DNA of 64,000 nucleotides from Galactobacillus timonensis. GTDB lineage: Bacteria; Bacillota_I; Bacilli_A; Erysipelotrichales; Erysipelotrichaceae. Location: NCBI RefSeq assembly GCF_900240265.1, contig NZ_LT964739.1, positions 1,205,389 to 1,269,388 of the forward strand, in the 5' to 3' direction. The position numbers were made by a program, and so were the translations under genes. The notes below the pieces were generated by a model. The model saw only the letters and a program-made list of their open reading frames with translations. It searched no databases and was not told where the DNA came from. This document shows, in pieces, positions 48,465-56,721 of this stretch (position 1 is the first letter of the stretch; each line of letters begins with the position of its first letter).

Positions 48465-48956
48465 TCAGAAGTGATGGTCCGGATTTCTGGCGCCGTAATA
48501 GATCAGTATGCACAGGAAGGCAAAGATGCCTCCGGCAAGGAAGCCGCTGGCGTCAATGACCATGTCGCTGAACTGGCTGGAGCGGCCGGCATAGAAGCGC
48601 TGGATCGTTTCATCTGCGAACGGCACCGCAAACAGAAAGAGCAGGAATGTAATCGTCTTATTTCGAAGCAGCGGAGCCATGTGACAGGCGATGGCAACCA
48701 GGATGCCGAGGCCGGCAAACTCACTGAAGTGGGCGAGCTTGCGGATGTAGTGATGAAACAGAGGAAAGCTGGTGGCTCCGATGCCGAAATGTTCCAGGTG
48801 GCGGGCAATAAAGAGGGCGACCTTGTAGCTGAGGGCGCTGGAAGCGGTGGCGATCATCGCCGAGTTATGGAAAATGAATACGATATAGGCGCCGACGAGG
48901 ATCCAGATCCAGTAGCGGCGCTTTTTCTTTGGCTGTTTGTCAGTTCTAAGGGTCAT
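48465..48956 (-). CDS. VanZ family membrane protein
   Basis: A 163-residue protein with four membrane segments. RRYWIWILVGAYIVFIFHNS, HYIRKLAHFSEFAGLGILVA (the conserved KxxHFxEF-type motif) and FADETIQRFYAGRSSQFSDMVIDASG are VanZ hallmarks. VanZ-like proteins give low-level teicoplanin tolerance in some bacteria; otherwise the role is unknown. The ATG at 48956 is chosen because TTGTCG, a 17-bp spacer and TACAAT (48969-48964) place a promoter just 7 nt upstream; a longer frame to 49004 would run through that promoter. Confidence 0.88.
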   Translation of the reverse strand: MTLRTDKQPKKKRRYWIWILVGAYIVFIFHNSAMIATASSALSYKVALFIARHLEHFGIGATSFPLFHHYIRKLAHFSEFAGLGILVAIACHMAPLLRNKTITFLLFLFAVPFADETIQRFYAGRSSQFSDMVIDASGFLAGGIFAFLCILIYYGARNPDHHF

Positions 48957-49092
48957 GGTTCGTATTGTAGTGGCCAGAGTGGTTTTCGACAACTTCTGAA
49001 TCATTCGGTTTCCTTCTTATGTCAGTCAAACTTCAGATGGTATTCACATTGCATAGCTATAACATCTGTGTCAGTCGGGAGGGACTGTGATT

Positions 49093-50853
49093 ATGAAAAT
49101 GATGAAGAAGATAGCAGCAGTTGTACTTGGATCGGCGATGTCGTTTGCGATTGTTGAATCGAATGCGGCTGTATTTGCAGAAGGAAATGATGGCGGTATC
49201 CCACCGTCACCACCTTCCTCAGGAAATGACAGCAGCGGTGGAACGCCGCCCGAGATGCCGGACGGCAGTGCCCCCTCCGGAAATGCCCCGGACAGGGCAC
49301 TGGGCGGAGGCGGAAGCGGATCCTCTGCTGTAACATCCTGGGATGCGGCGACAGAATTCTCTTCCGATACGGAAGAGAGTGACGGTACCTATTCCTCGGC
49401 GGGTACGGATGAGAATGCTGTCCATGTGTCCGGAGGTTCCGTTGTATTGAATAATCCGACGGTGACGCGCAGCTCCAGTGAATCGTCGGGCGGCGATAAT
49501 TCGAGCTTCTATGGAGTCGGTGCAGCCGTATTGACAACCGGTGGCACGAGCTATATCAATGGCGGCACGATTACGACGGACGCGGATGGTGCGGCAGGTG
49601 CCTTCTCCTATGGCGATGGCGTTACCTATATTGCCAATACCGTAATCAATACGTCGGGCAATACGGCCGGCGGCATCCATGTGGCAGGCGGCGGAACACT
49701 GTACGCCTACAATGTGATGGCAACGACGCAGGGTGAATCTTCGGCAGCGATTCGTTCGGACCGCGGCGGCGGTACGATGGTCGTTGACGGGGGCACCTAT
49801 ACGTCGAACGGTACCGGTTCACCGGCCGTGTATGTGACGGCAGACATTTCGATCAATGATGCGGATCTGGTTGCGAACGGTTCGGAGGCACTGTGCCTGG
49901 AAGGTCTCAATACGGTGCGACTGTTCAATTCGAATCTTACGGGCAATATGGCGGATCTGGATCAGAATGGTACGACGTGGACCGTGATTCTGTATCAGTC
50001 GATGTCCGGTGACTCCGAGGTAGGTGAAGGTTCGTTCTACATGGTCGATGGTACATTGACCTCGAAGAACGGCGGCATCTTCTATACGACCAATACCGAT
50101 TCTGTCTTCTATCTTGAAAATGTAGATATTACAGAGGCGGATGACTGTGACTACTTCCTGCGGGTGACGGGCAACTCGAACCAGCGCGGCTGGGGTACGT
50201 CGGGTGCCAATGGCGCCAATGCGACGTTTACCGCAAACCAGCAGGAGATGAAGGGCGACATCATCTGGGATTCGATTTCGACGCTGAAGTTCTATATGGA
50301 GAGCGGTTCGGTACTGACCGGTGCTGTTGTCGATGATGAAAGCGACGCAGGCAGCGGCGGCAGCGGCTATGCGGATCTCTACATTGATTCTTCGTCGAAG
50401 TGGGTTGTGACCGGTGATTCGACAGTAACCAATCTCTACAATGCCGGCACGATCGTTGATGCGGACGGCAAGACGGTTTCGATCGTCGGCAGCGATGGTA
50501 CGGTGTATGTGAGCGGTGACAGTGACTATACGATCACGGTCAGCGGGACCTACAGCACGGAAGCGGACTTTTCTGGGGCAGTAAACGGTGTTTCCTGGAC
50601 TGATTACGCAGTCGCTGCACCGGAACAACTGGATGTGACGACGACAACTGCAGAAGTAAGCACGTCGACTGCAGAAGCTGAAACCACAGCATCTGCTGAA
50701 ACAACGACAGAGACGCAAGACAGCAATTCTTCGACAGGCGTCGTGATTGCGATCGTTGCGATCGTGGCAGCGTGTGCAGTGATTCTCATGTCGCGGCGCA
50801 GGAAGTCATCTAACAGTGCAAAGAATGGAAACAACCCCGCAGCGAAAAAGTGA
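49093..50853 (+). CDS. Secreted surface protein with beta-helix-like repeats
   Basis: A 586-residue exported protein. A signal peptide (residues 1-30) is followed by a Pro/Gly/Ser-rich part (PPSPPSSGNDSSGG). Residues 85-470 have the Gly/Ser/Thr/Val pattern of a right-handed beta-helix (repeated SGGSVVLNNPTV, INGGTITTDADG, VDGGTYTSNG units), as in pectate-lyase-like adhesins. A Thr/Ala/Glu-rich stalk, one membrane helix (GVVIAIVAIVAACAVILM) and a basic tail (SRRRKSS) anchor it; there is no LPXTG motif. GGAGG lies 10 nt before the ATG. A role in adhesion or carbohydrate contact is a guess. Confidence 0.75.
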   Translation: MKMMKKIAAVVLGSAMSFAIVESNAAVFAEGNDGGIPPSPPSSGNDSSGGTPPEMPDGSAPSGNAPDRALGGGGSGSSAVTSWDAATEFSSDTEESDGTYSSAGTDENAVHVSGGSVVLNNPTVTRSSSESSGGDNSSFYGVGAAVLTTGGTSYINGGTITTDADGAAGAFSYGDGVTYIANTVINTSGNTAGGIHVAGGGTLYAYNVMATTQGESSAAIRSDRGGGTMVVDGGTYTSNGTGSPAVYVTADISINDADLVANGSEALCLEGLNTVRLFNSNLTGNMADLDQNGTTWTVILYQSMSGDSEVGEGSFYMVDGTLTSKNGGIFYTTNTDSVFYLENVDITEADDCDYFLRVTGNSNQRGWGTSGANGANATFTANQQEMKGDIIWDSISTLKFYMESGSVLTGAVVDDESDAGSGGSGYADLYIDSSSKWVVTGDSTVTNLYNAGTIVDADGKTVSIVGSDGTVYVSGDSDYTITVSGTYSTEADFSGAVNGVSWTDYAVAAPEQLDVTTTTAEVSTSTAEAETTASAETTTETQDSNSSTGVVIAIVAIVAACAVILMSRRRKSSNSAKNGNNPAAKK

Positions 50854-50863
50854 ATAAGGAAGA

Positions 50864-50900
50864 CAGGCGCTATCGGACATTCAATCCGGGCGCCTGCTTT
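50864..50900 (+). terminator. Terminator after the surface protein gene
   Basis: CAGGCGC and GCGCCTG form a 7-bp stem with a 19-nt loop, then CTTTCG. The T tract is weak. Confidence 0.55.
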
Positions 50901-50965
50901 CGTAATGATTCATAGATAATGTTTCATTGATTTGCATTAACATTGTGGTAAATTCGGATTTGTAT

Positions 50966-51802
50966 ATGATTGGAAAAATAAAGCTGATCGCAATGGATCT
51001 TGATGGTACCACTCTGCAGAAGGATCATGAATCTTTTTCTCCTCGTCTTCTGCATGTTCTGGATGAAGCTGAGAGGGAAGGCATTCATATTCTTCCTGTC
51101 ACGGGCAGACCCTGGGAAATGAGGCCGAAGGTTCTGCAAAACAGATATCCATGGAGTGAGCGGATCGTATGTGCCAATGGCGCAGAGGAAAGAGATCTTC
51201 GTGACGGGACCGTGCTGCGGCAGTATGCAATCGATGCGGCAACGGTAGAAAGATTGATTCAGTCTGCCAGAGACATTGGTGCCCTTGAGATTCATCAGAA
51301 CGGGCATCAATATATCTCTGCCGGTGATTATCAGAAGGAAGCTGCTGCTCATCCAGGGCCCTGGTATCATGGGGACCGGGTTTTGAAGGACTTCGGCATC
51401 ATTGTTCAGGATCTTGAAGAACAGATTCGGAAAGACCCTGCCGGTATCGTCAAGGCGAGCTGGTTCTGTTTCGATGACAATTCATGCCGGCGGGCGCGAG
51501 AGATTCTTGCTCCGCTTCCTGTTTCCGCTGCCGAAACGGCTCCGGGAGGCTTTGAAATCGGATGTCCTGAGGCGAATAAGTATCTTGGCATTCAGCGTGT
51601 GTGCAGAGAACTAGGCCTGGATCCGGCAGAGGCCGCATATCTAGGCGACAGTGAAAACGATCGCTCCGTATTCGGCCGCGTGGGAATCAGCGTCGCTATG
51701 GGCAATGCGCCTCAAGGGCTGAAGAAGATTGCGGATCTCGTGGCTGATAACTATGACGATGACGGGGCTGCAAAGGCCATCGAACAGCTGATGAAGCAGT
51801 AA
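50966..51802 (+). CDS. Cof-type HAD-IIB phosphatase
   Basis: A 278-residue hydrolase. Motif I is MDLDGTTL (Asp nucleophile near residue 10), motif II is PVTGRPW, and motif IV is LGDSENDRSVFG. The IIB cap lies between. It probably removes phosphate from sugar phosphates or flavin-type metabolites in the cytoplasm. The ATG at 50966 follows a TAAATT by 11 nt without a clear ribosome site; in-frame codons upstream run through the promoter region. Confidence 0.9.
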   Translation: MIGKIKLIAMDLDGTTLQKDHESFSPRLLHVLDEAEREGIHILPVTGRPWEMRPKVLQNRYPWSERIVCANGAEERDLRDGTVLRQYAIDAATVERLIQSARDIGALEIHQNGHQYISAGDYQKEAAAHPGPWYHGDRVLKDFGIIVQDLEEQIRKDPAGIVKASWFCFDDNSCRRAREILAPLPVSAAETAPGGFEIGCPEANKYLGIQRVCRELGLDPAEAAYLGDSENDRSVFGRVGISVAMGNAPQGLKKIADLVADNYDDDGAAKAIEQLMKQ

Positions 51803-51871
51803 CATGCATTTATATCTGCCCGAAAAAAAGAGCTGCAGATGTACAGCCTGGCCGGCACTGCAATTCTAACT

Positions 51872-52190
51872 GTGTGCCCGGCATGGGCGATAGCTAGGTG
51901 GTGAAAGACCATTACGAACTTGGCATTCCTGAGAAGCACGCATTCATGGCGGCGAACACCCGAAAAGGTACATGCAGGGCAGTGCATTTAACGACTGTCA
52001 AGCGCGCGCTGTCAAATAGAAAACTCGAAGAATGGGGATGCCCATCTGCATCCAGATACTTCGAGTCTGTTCATCCTAAATATTCTGCAGTTCAACTGCA
52101 ACTTGTGTTCTAAGTACTGAAACCGCCGTATGCCGAACGGCACGTACGGTGGTGTGAGAGGACGGCGGTTAATCACCGCTTCCTACTCGA
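51872..52190 (+). other. Group II intron remnant without reverse transcriptase
   Basis: The stretch starts GTGTGCCCGGCATGGGCGAT and continues TAGCTAGGTGGTGAAAGACC, like the 5' end and early domain I of bacterial group II introns. Near 52123-52158 ACCGCCGT, TGCC, GAAC, GGCA and ACGGTGGT form a domain V-like hairpin, followed by a GGTGTGAGAGGACGG stretch and TTCCTACTCGAT, like the 3' end. No maturase gene lies inside. The total length (about 320 bp) is too short for an intact ribozyme, so it is a deleted copy. It fills the gap between two HAD genes. Confidence 0.6.
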
Positions 52191-52202
52191 TTCTTTCTTT
52201 GG

Positions 52203-53078
52203 TCAGTGATTTTGTTCATGCAGCGGAATCAGGTGTGTATCCAGATAGTCGCCGACACCGTTGTGATAGACGTCGAGGCGTGTGACATCGTCGGTCGCCT
52301 GCTTGACGGCGTCCATGGCATTGGCCATGGCGACGGACCAACCTGCCTCCCGTAACATGGGCATGTCGTTTTCGGAGTCACCGAAGGCGATGACCTGATC
52401 AAGCGGGATGCTGTGGGCGTCGCAATATGCCTTGAGACCGGTGCCCTTGTTTACCAGCGGAGACTGGAACTCAAGATTTTCAGGCGTCGTCATGAAGCTG
52501 GAAATGGTTTCATCATTGATGTGTGCCCTGGCGTATGTTTCCATTTCTTTCATGCGTGCAGGATCAGCCTGGCGGTAGAGAACTTTTGCCGTGGGATTCT
52601 GCCATAGGTCAGAGAGTTCTTTCGCCTCAACGAGTTTCGTATGGTGCTTAGCGGCGCGGCTGATCATGACCTCATCCGGTTTATATGCCAGTTCGTACCC
52701 GCTGCAGTAGATCATCGGTGCATCGGACAGCGGCTCCATGCCGGTGATGATCCTTTTGATCTGGTCCGTTGTCAGCTGGTGGAAGTGCTTCGTTGTGCCG
52801 TCGGCATTGTCATACATTTCGCCGCCGTTGAGGCCGATGATGGCATCGAACTGGAAGGGAAGATTCCAGTCAATATGGTGATGGCTCAGCTCCTGCCACA
52901 GCGGGCGTCCGCTAGCAATAGCGAGCAGAATGCCGTGATTATGGAGCTCGATGAATGTTTTTGTCAGTGCGGGGGCAATGGTCATTGAATTCTGTCCTTT
53001 GACGAAGAATTCTTCATGGATTCCCCGCAGTGTATTGTCCACGTCCGTGACGAAGAGACGGATCTGTTTATTCTTCAT
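52203..53078 (-). CDS. Cof-type HAD-IIB phosphatase
   Basis: A 291-residue hydrolase. Motif I is VTDVDNTLRG (the usual DxDGT is DVDNT here), motif II is AIASGRPLW, and motif IV is FGDSENDMPMLREAG. The IIB cap sits between residues 90 and 200. It is the last gene of the minus-strand beta-glucoside cluster, 41 bp after the histidine phosphatase gene, with AGAGGAA upstream. It may handle sugar phosphates from that pathway. Confidence 0.9.
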   Translation of the reverse strand: MKNKQIRLFVTDVDNTLRGIHEEFFVKGQNSMTIAPALTKTFIELHNHGILLAIASGRPLWQELSHHHIDWNLPFQFDAIIGLNGGEMYDNADGTTKHFHQLTTDQIKRIITGMEPLSDAPMIYCSGYELAYKPDEVMISRAAKHHTKLVEAKELSDLWQNPTAKVLYRQADPARMKEMETYARAHINDETISSFMTTPENLEFQSPLVNKGTGLKAYCDAHSIPLDQVIAFGDSENDMPMLREAGWSVAMANAMDAVKQATDDVTRLDVYHNGVGDYLDTHLIPLHEQNH

Positions 53079-53119
53079 AAATATATTCCTCTGCCTTGAT
53101 CATACCGCCATTGGCTTCG

Positions 53120-53758
53120 TTACTTGTAGAGACTGTTGATATTTTCAATTCCCTTGATCCATGTGAAGCGGTAGCTTCCATCGTCGTATATGAAGTCGGC
53201 AGCGTAGCCGTTGGCGATCGGATTGCCTTTATAACCGGAGGGGACAGTGATACGGCTGAGCAGTTTCTCTTTTGGTATATGGAATAGGTCCACACTCATC
53301 TGCAGAAAGAAGGTACCGTGCGAAACAATCAGAATACTGTCACCATCCTTGCATGTGCTGAGAATCTGATCGAAGGTGGTGAGGATACGTTCACGTACCT
53401 GTGCCCGGCTTTCGCCATGGACATCCGAGAAATCACCAGTCTGGCGATGAATTTTCAGACTGTCGAGGATGAGGCATTCCTTCTCGCCTTCCCAGTCGCC
53501 GAAGAAAGTTTCCTTGAGACTTTTAGCGGTTGTCAGGGGAACATTGCGATCCTTCAGGATGATGTTTGCCGTATCGACGCAGCGCTCGCTAGTGGAGCTG
53601 AAGGCACGGTTCAGCGGAACTGACAGCAGGCTGTCATGTGCCATTTCAGCCTGGCGGATGCCGCGTTCTGTCAGGGGACTGTCGCACCAGCCCTGCATGC
53701 GTCCAAGGACATTGAACAGCGTTTCGCCGTGGCGGACGTAGTGGAATGTGATTTTCAT
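53120..53758 (-). CDS. Histidine phosphatase (phosphoglycerate mutase-like)
   Basis: A 212-residue member of the branch 1 histidine phosphatases. The catalytic motif is HYVRHGETLFN (RHG), and the second His is in IVSHGTFFLQM. Its start ATG (53758) shares a base with the stop of the GH1 gene (TGATG), so the two are co-translated. The substrate is likely a phosphorylated sugar or metabolite; the true glycolytic mutase is longer. Confidence 0.9.
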   Translation of the reverse strand: MKITFHYVRHGETLFNVLGRMQGWCDSPLTERGIRQAEMAHDSLLSVPLNRAFSSTSERCVDTANIILKDRNVPLTTAKSLKETFFGDWEGEKECLILDSLKIHRQTGDFSDVHGESRAQVRERILTTFDQILSTCKDGDSILIVSHGTFFLQMSVDLFHIPKEKLLSRITVPSGYKGNPIANGYAADFIYDDGSYRFTWIKGIENINSLYK

Positions 53759-55197
53759 CAATCCAGGTCTCCGCCGTTGCTGGCGATGACCTTCTTGTAC
53801 CAGTAGAAACTGTCCTTGCGGATGTGGGCACAGTTCTTCGGATCATTGTCGGTCCGATCAACATAGATAAGGCCATACCGCTTCTTAACGCCGTTGGAAG
53901 TGGAAAGAAGATCGACGGCAGACCAGGGATTGTAGGAAATGACTTTGACACCCTGGTCAATCGCTCGTCCCACCGCTGCGATGTGACTGCGTAGATAGTC
54001 AATGCGGTAAGAATCATGAACCCTGCCGTCATCGTTTAATGTGTCGTAAGCACCTAAGCCGTTTTCCGTGATCATCAGAGGCTTGTTATAGCGGTTGTAC
54101 AGATCCCGCAGCATGTATTCCATGCCTATGGGGTCGATTGCCCAGTCCCAGTCCGTTGTATCAAGATTCGGGTTTCTGCACATCTGATAGAAGCCGGGAT
54201 GCGTCTCGAAGCCGGAAATGTCGCCTTTCTTTCCGGACCGGTTGACGCCGGACCACTGGATCACGGTTTTGCCATCATCGGGACAGGCTTTTGCACATTC
54301 GCTTGCATAGTAGTTGAGGGCAAGGAAATCGGATTTCCCTGAGGCGATCAGATCCATGTCACCGTCTTCAATAACCGGGGCGAGACCGTGCTGTTCAAGA
54401 TACGTTTTGGCAGCCTTGTTGTAGATGCCCTTGAAGTAGATATCGGTGTAATAGTCGTTGCGCAGGGCCTGTGCATTCTGCATTGCCATACAGTCTTCAG
54501 GCTTGCCGGTCAGGGGATAGATACATGAATATCCAAGGGCGGAACCGACGATTCCGTTGGGTACCAGTTTATGCACCAGATTGCAGGCAATGGCATGGCA
54601 GATGTTCATATAGTGATTGATCTGGTAGCGCAGCTGGTTGTGCTTTCCGTCAAGCAGTTCTTCTGGAATGTAGCATTTCTGTGTCCAGTACTGAACGATG
54701 ATGGACTGTTCATTGATCGTCGTCCAGATCCGCACTTCGCTGCCATATTCGCGGACAATGAACTCAGCATAATGGGTGAAGTCATCAATGATCTGCCGGC
54801 TCAGCCATCCGCCGTACTTTTCGACCAGTGCCCAGGGGCAGTCGTAGTGATACATGGTCACAATCGGTTCGATACCTGCCTGTTTCAGGGCGTGGATCAG
54901 GTTGTGATAGTACTGGACACCTTTCGGGTTGGGCTCTCCGTTACCATCCGGGAATATGCGGGACCATGCAATGGAGAAGCGATAGGAGGAGAAGCCCATC
55001 TCCTTCATGAGGGCGACATCTTCCTTGTAGTGATGGTATTCGTCGCTGGCAATTTCGGCAGTGGCGAAGCCGAATTTCCTATAGCTGTCCTGGTTGATGA
55101 TGTCCTGCTGCGAGGCTTTCTTGCCGTCTTCAAATGCGGCTCCCTCTACCTGGTAGGCGGAAGTGGATGCGCCCCAGAGAAATCCTTTTGGAAACAT
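53758..55197 (-). CDS. 6-phospho-beta-glucosidase, GH1 family
   Basis: A 479-residue glycosidase that splits phosphorylated beta-glucosides brought in by the PTS. The N-terminal motif FPKGFLWGASTSAYQVEGA, the acid/base Glu in TTINEQS and the nucleophile Glu in MITENGLGAYD are all present. The order is EIIBC gene, a small hairpin, then this gene, on the minus strand. A CAGGAG site precedes the ATG. Which sugar is not readable. Confidence 0.94.
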   Translation of the reverse strand: MFPKGFLWGASTSAYQVEGAAFEDGKKASQQDIINQDSYRKFGFATAEIASDEYHHYKEDVALMKEMGFSSYRFSIAWSRIFPDGNGEPNPKGVQYYHNLIHALKQAGIEPIVTMYHYDCPWALVEKYGGWLSRQIIDDFTHYAEFIVREYGSEVRIWTTINEQSIIVQYWTQKCYIPEELLDGKHNQLRYQINHYMNICHAIACNLVHKLVPNGIVGSALGYSCIYPLTGKPEDCMAMQNAQALRNDYYTDIYFKGIYNKAAKTYLEQHGLAPVIEDGDMDLIASGKSDFLALNYYASECAKACPDDGKTVIQWSGVNRSGKKGDISGFETHPGFYQMCRNPNLDTTDWDWAIDPIGMEYMLRDLYNRYNKPLMITENGLGAYDTLNDDGRVHDSYRIDYLRSHIAAVGRAIDQGVKVISYNPWSAVDLLSTSNGVKKRYGLIYVDRTDNDPKNCAHIRKDSFYWYKKVIASNGGDLD

Positions 55198-55246
55198 AGT
55201 TATTCTCCTGTCTGTTTATTCAGTTTTACGCGGAAAATGCAAAGAA

Positions 55247-55268
55247 GGAGCAGCCGTATGACTGCTCC
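55247..55268 (-). terminator. Intercistronic hairpin between EIIBC and GH1 genes
   Basis: GGAGCAG and CTGCTCC form a 7-bp stem with an 8-nt loop; on the minus strand TTCTTT follows. It may be a weak terminator that lowers expression of the downstream genes. Confidence 0.5.
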
Positions 55269-55289
55269 CCTGTGAGAATGAATGGAAAT

Positions 55290-56696
55290 TCAGTTGCCCT
55301 GCTTGGAGAGTTCACGCTTGCCAAGGAGATAGGTAGCTGCGAAGGCGACCACGACGGCAATCACCATGACAACGATCATACCGATCATATTGGTCATCGT
55401 TCCATCCGGGTTGATGTAGGCAGGAATTGAAATGAAGCCAGGCGTCGAAATAACATACTGCGTGAAGCCGAAGGCACCGGCAATTGCGCCGCCGATACCG
55501 CCGCCGATCATGGCACCAACCAGCGGGAACTTCTTGGTAAACAGGACACCGTAGACACCCGGCTCCGTAATACCGCAGAGAGCCGTGATGCCGGCGCCGA
55601 TCGCAACCGACTCGTCTTCCGCCTTCTTTTCAATCAGGGCAGCCGCAAGGCAGGCGCCGCCGACAGCTACGTTTGCCGGAGCCATGCCGGTGCAGATCAG
55701 CGGGTCCGAGTTAACTTCTGCAAGCAGTTCGAAGACGATCGGATAGGTAGCATTGTTCATGCCGAAGAATACAAGCCATGGTGTGAAAGCACCAATGATC
55801 GCAACGGCAAGAGCAGGAACGGCGCGGTAGATTGCAAGGACACCATTGGCGAGCCATGTGCCGACTGTGTTGCCGATCGGGCCGAGAACAATGAGCGTAA
55901 CCGGAACCGTAATCAGCATCGTGATGAGCGGGACGAAGATCGTGCGCAGATAAACAGGCATGACCTTCTGCAGCCAGCGGTAGATGAGGCTCATGAACAG
56001 GACTCCGAGGATGATCGGGAATACGGTGGAGTTATAGGTTACACTGGCGACCGGAATGCCGATGAAGGTAAGTGAAACGGGCTCAGCAGCTCCGGAGAAG
56101 TTCATGGTATAGAACAACAGAACTGCGCCGAGGAACGCTCCGAGATAGCCGTTGGACTTGAGGCGGTTTGCGGCCGAGAAACCAATGAAGATCGGCAGGA
56201 ACCAGAAGGTTGCCTGATTCAGGCAGTAGAACACCTGATAGACGCCGTCGGAAGACGATACTCCGAAGAAGGCCGTGAGCACTGTCAGAACGGCACCGGT
56301 AAGACCTCCGGCAACGAGAACAGGAATGACCGGCGAGAAGGTGCCGCCAATGAAGCTCATGACAGCTTCCATCTTTGAGCCCTTCTGGGGCTGGGTATCC
56401 TGCTTGGCTGCCTCGGCATCTTCGACCGAGCCGCCAGCCTTGATGCCGTCGATCTTGGTGATTTCTTCATAGACGGACGGAACATCCTGGCCGATGACGA
56501 ACTGGTATTCGCCATTCTGGATGACAAGGTTCAGGACGCCTGGAATCTTCTTTGCCTCATCCTTGTTGAGTTTGGATCCGTCTTTCAGCTGAAGACGGAG
56601 ACGTGTCATGCAGTGGGTGGCGTTTGCGATGTTTTCGGCGCCGCCGCTGACCTTGACAATGTCGGATGCGATTGCTGCGTAGTCTTTCTTTGCCAT
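55290..56696 (-). CDS. PTS beta-glucoside transporter, EIIBC
   Basis: A 468-residue sugar permease. The EIIB domain comes first (residues 1-85), with the phosphorylated Cys in NATHCMTRLRLQLKD. A charged linker and a ten-segment EIIC domain follow (FIGGTFSPVIPVLVAGGLTGAVL, then GITEPGVYGVLF in the second half). It lacks an EIIA domain, and none is encoded in this cluster, so it must borrow EIIA, possibly from the plus-strand cluster. AAGGGGAG precedes the ATG. It lies between two GH1 genes. Confidence 0.94.
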   Translation of the reverse strand: MAKKDYAAIASDIVKVSGGAENIANATHCMTRLRLQLKDGSKLNKDEAKKIPGVLNLVIQNGEYQFVIGQDVPSVYEEITKIDGIKAGGSVEDAEAAKQDTQPQKGSKMEAVMSFIGGTFSPVIPVLVAGGLTGAVLTVLTAFFGVSSSDGVYQVFYCLNQATFWFLPIFIGFSAANRLKSNGYLGAFLGAVLLFYTMNFSGAAEPVSLTFIGIPVASVTYNSTVFPIILGVLFMSLIYRWLQKVMPVYLRTIFVPLITMLITVPVTLIVLGPIGNTVGTWLANGVLAIYRAVPALAVAIIGAFTPWLVFFGMNNATYPIVFELLAEVNSDPLICTGMAPANVAVGGACLAAALIEKKAEDESVAIGAGITALCGITEPGVYGVLFTKKFPLVGAMIGGGIGGAIAGAFGFTQYVISTPGFISIPAYINPDGTMTNMIGMIVVMVIAVVVAFAATYLLGKRELSKQGN

Positions 56697-56721
56697 AATT
56701 CTCCCCTTAATTGTTTGGCTG

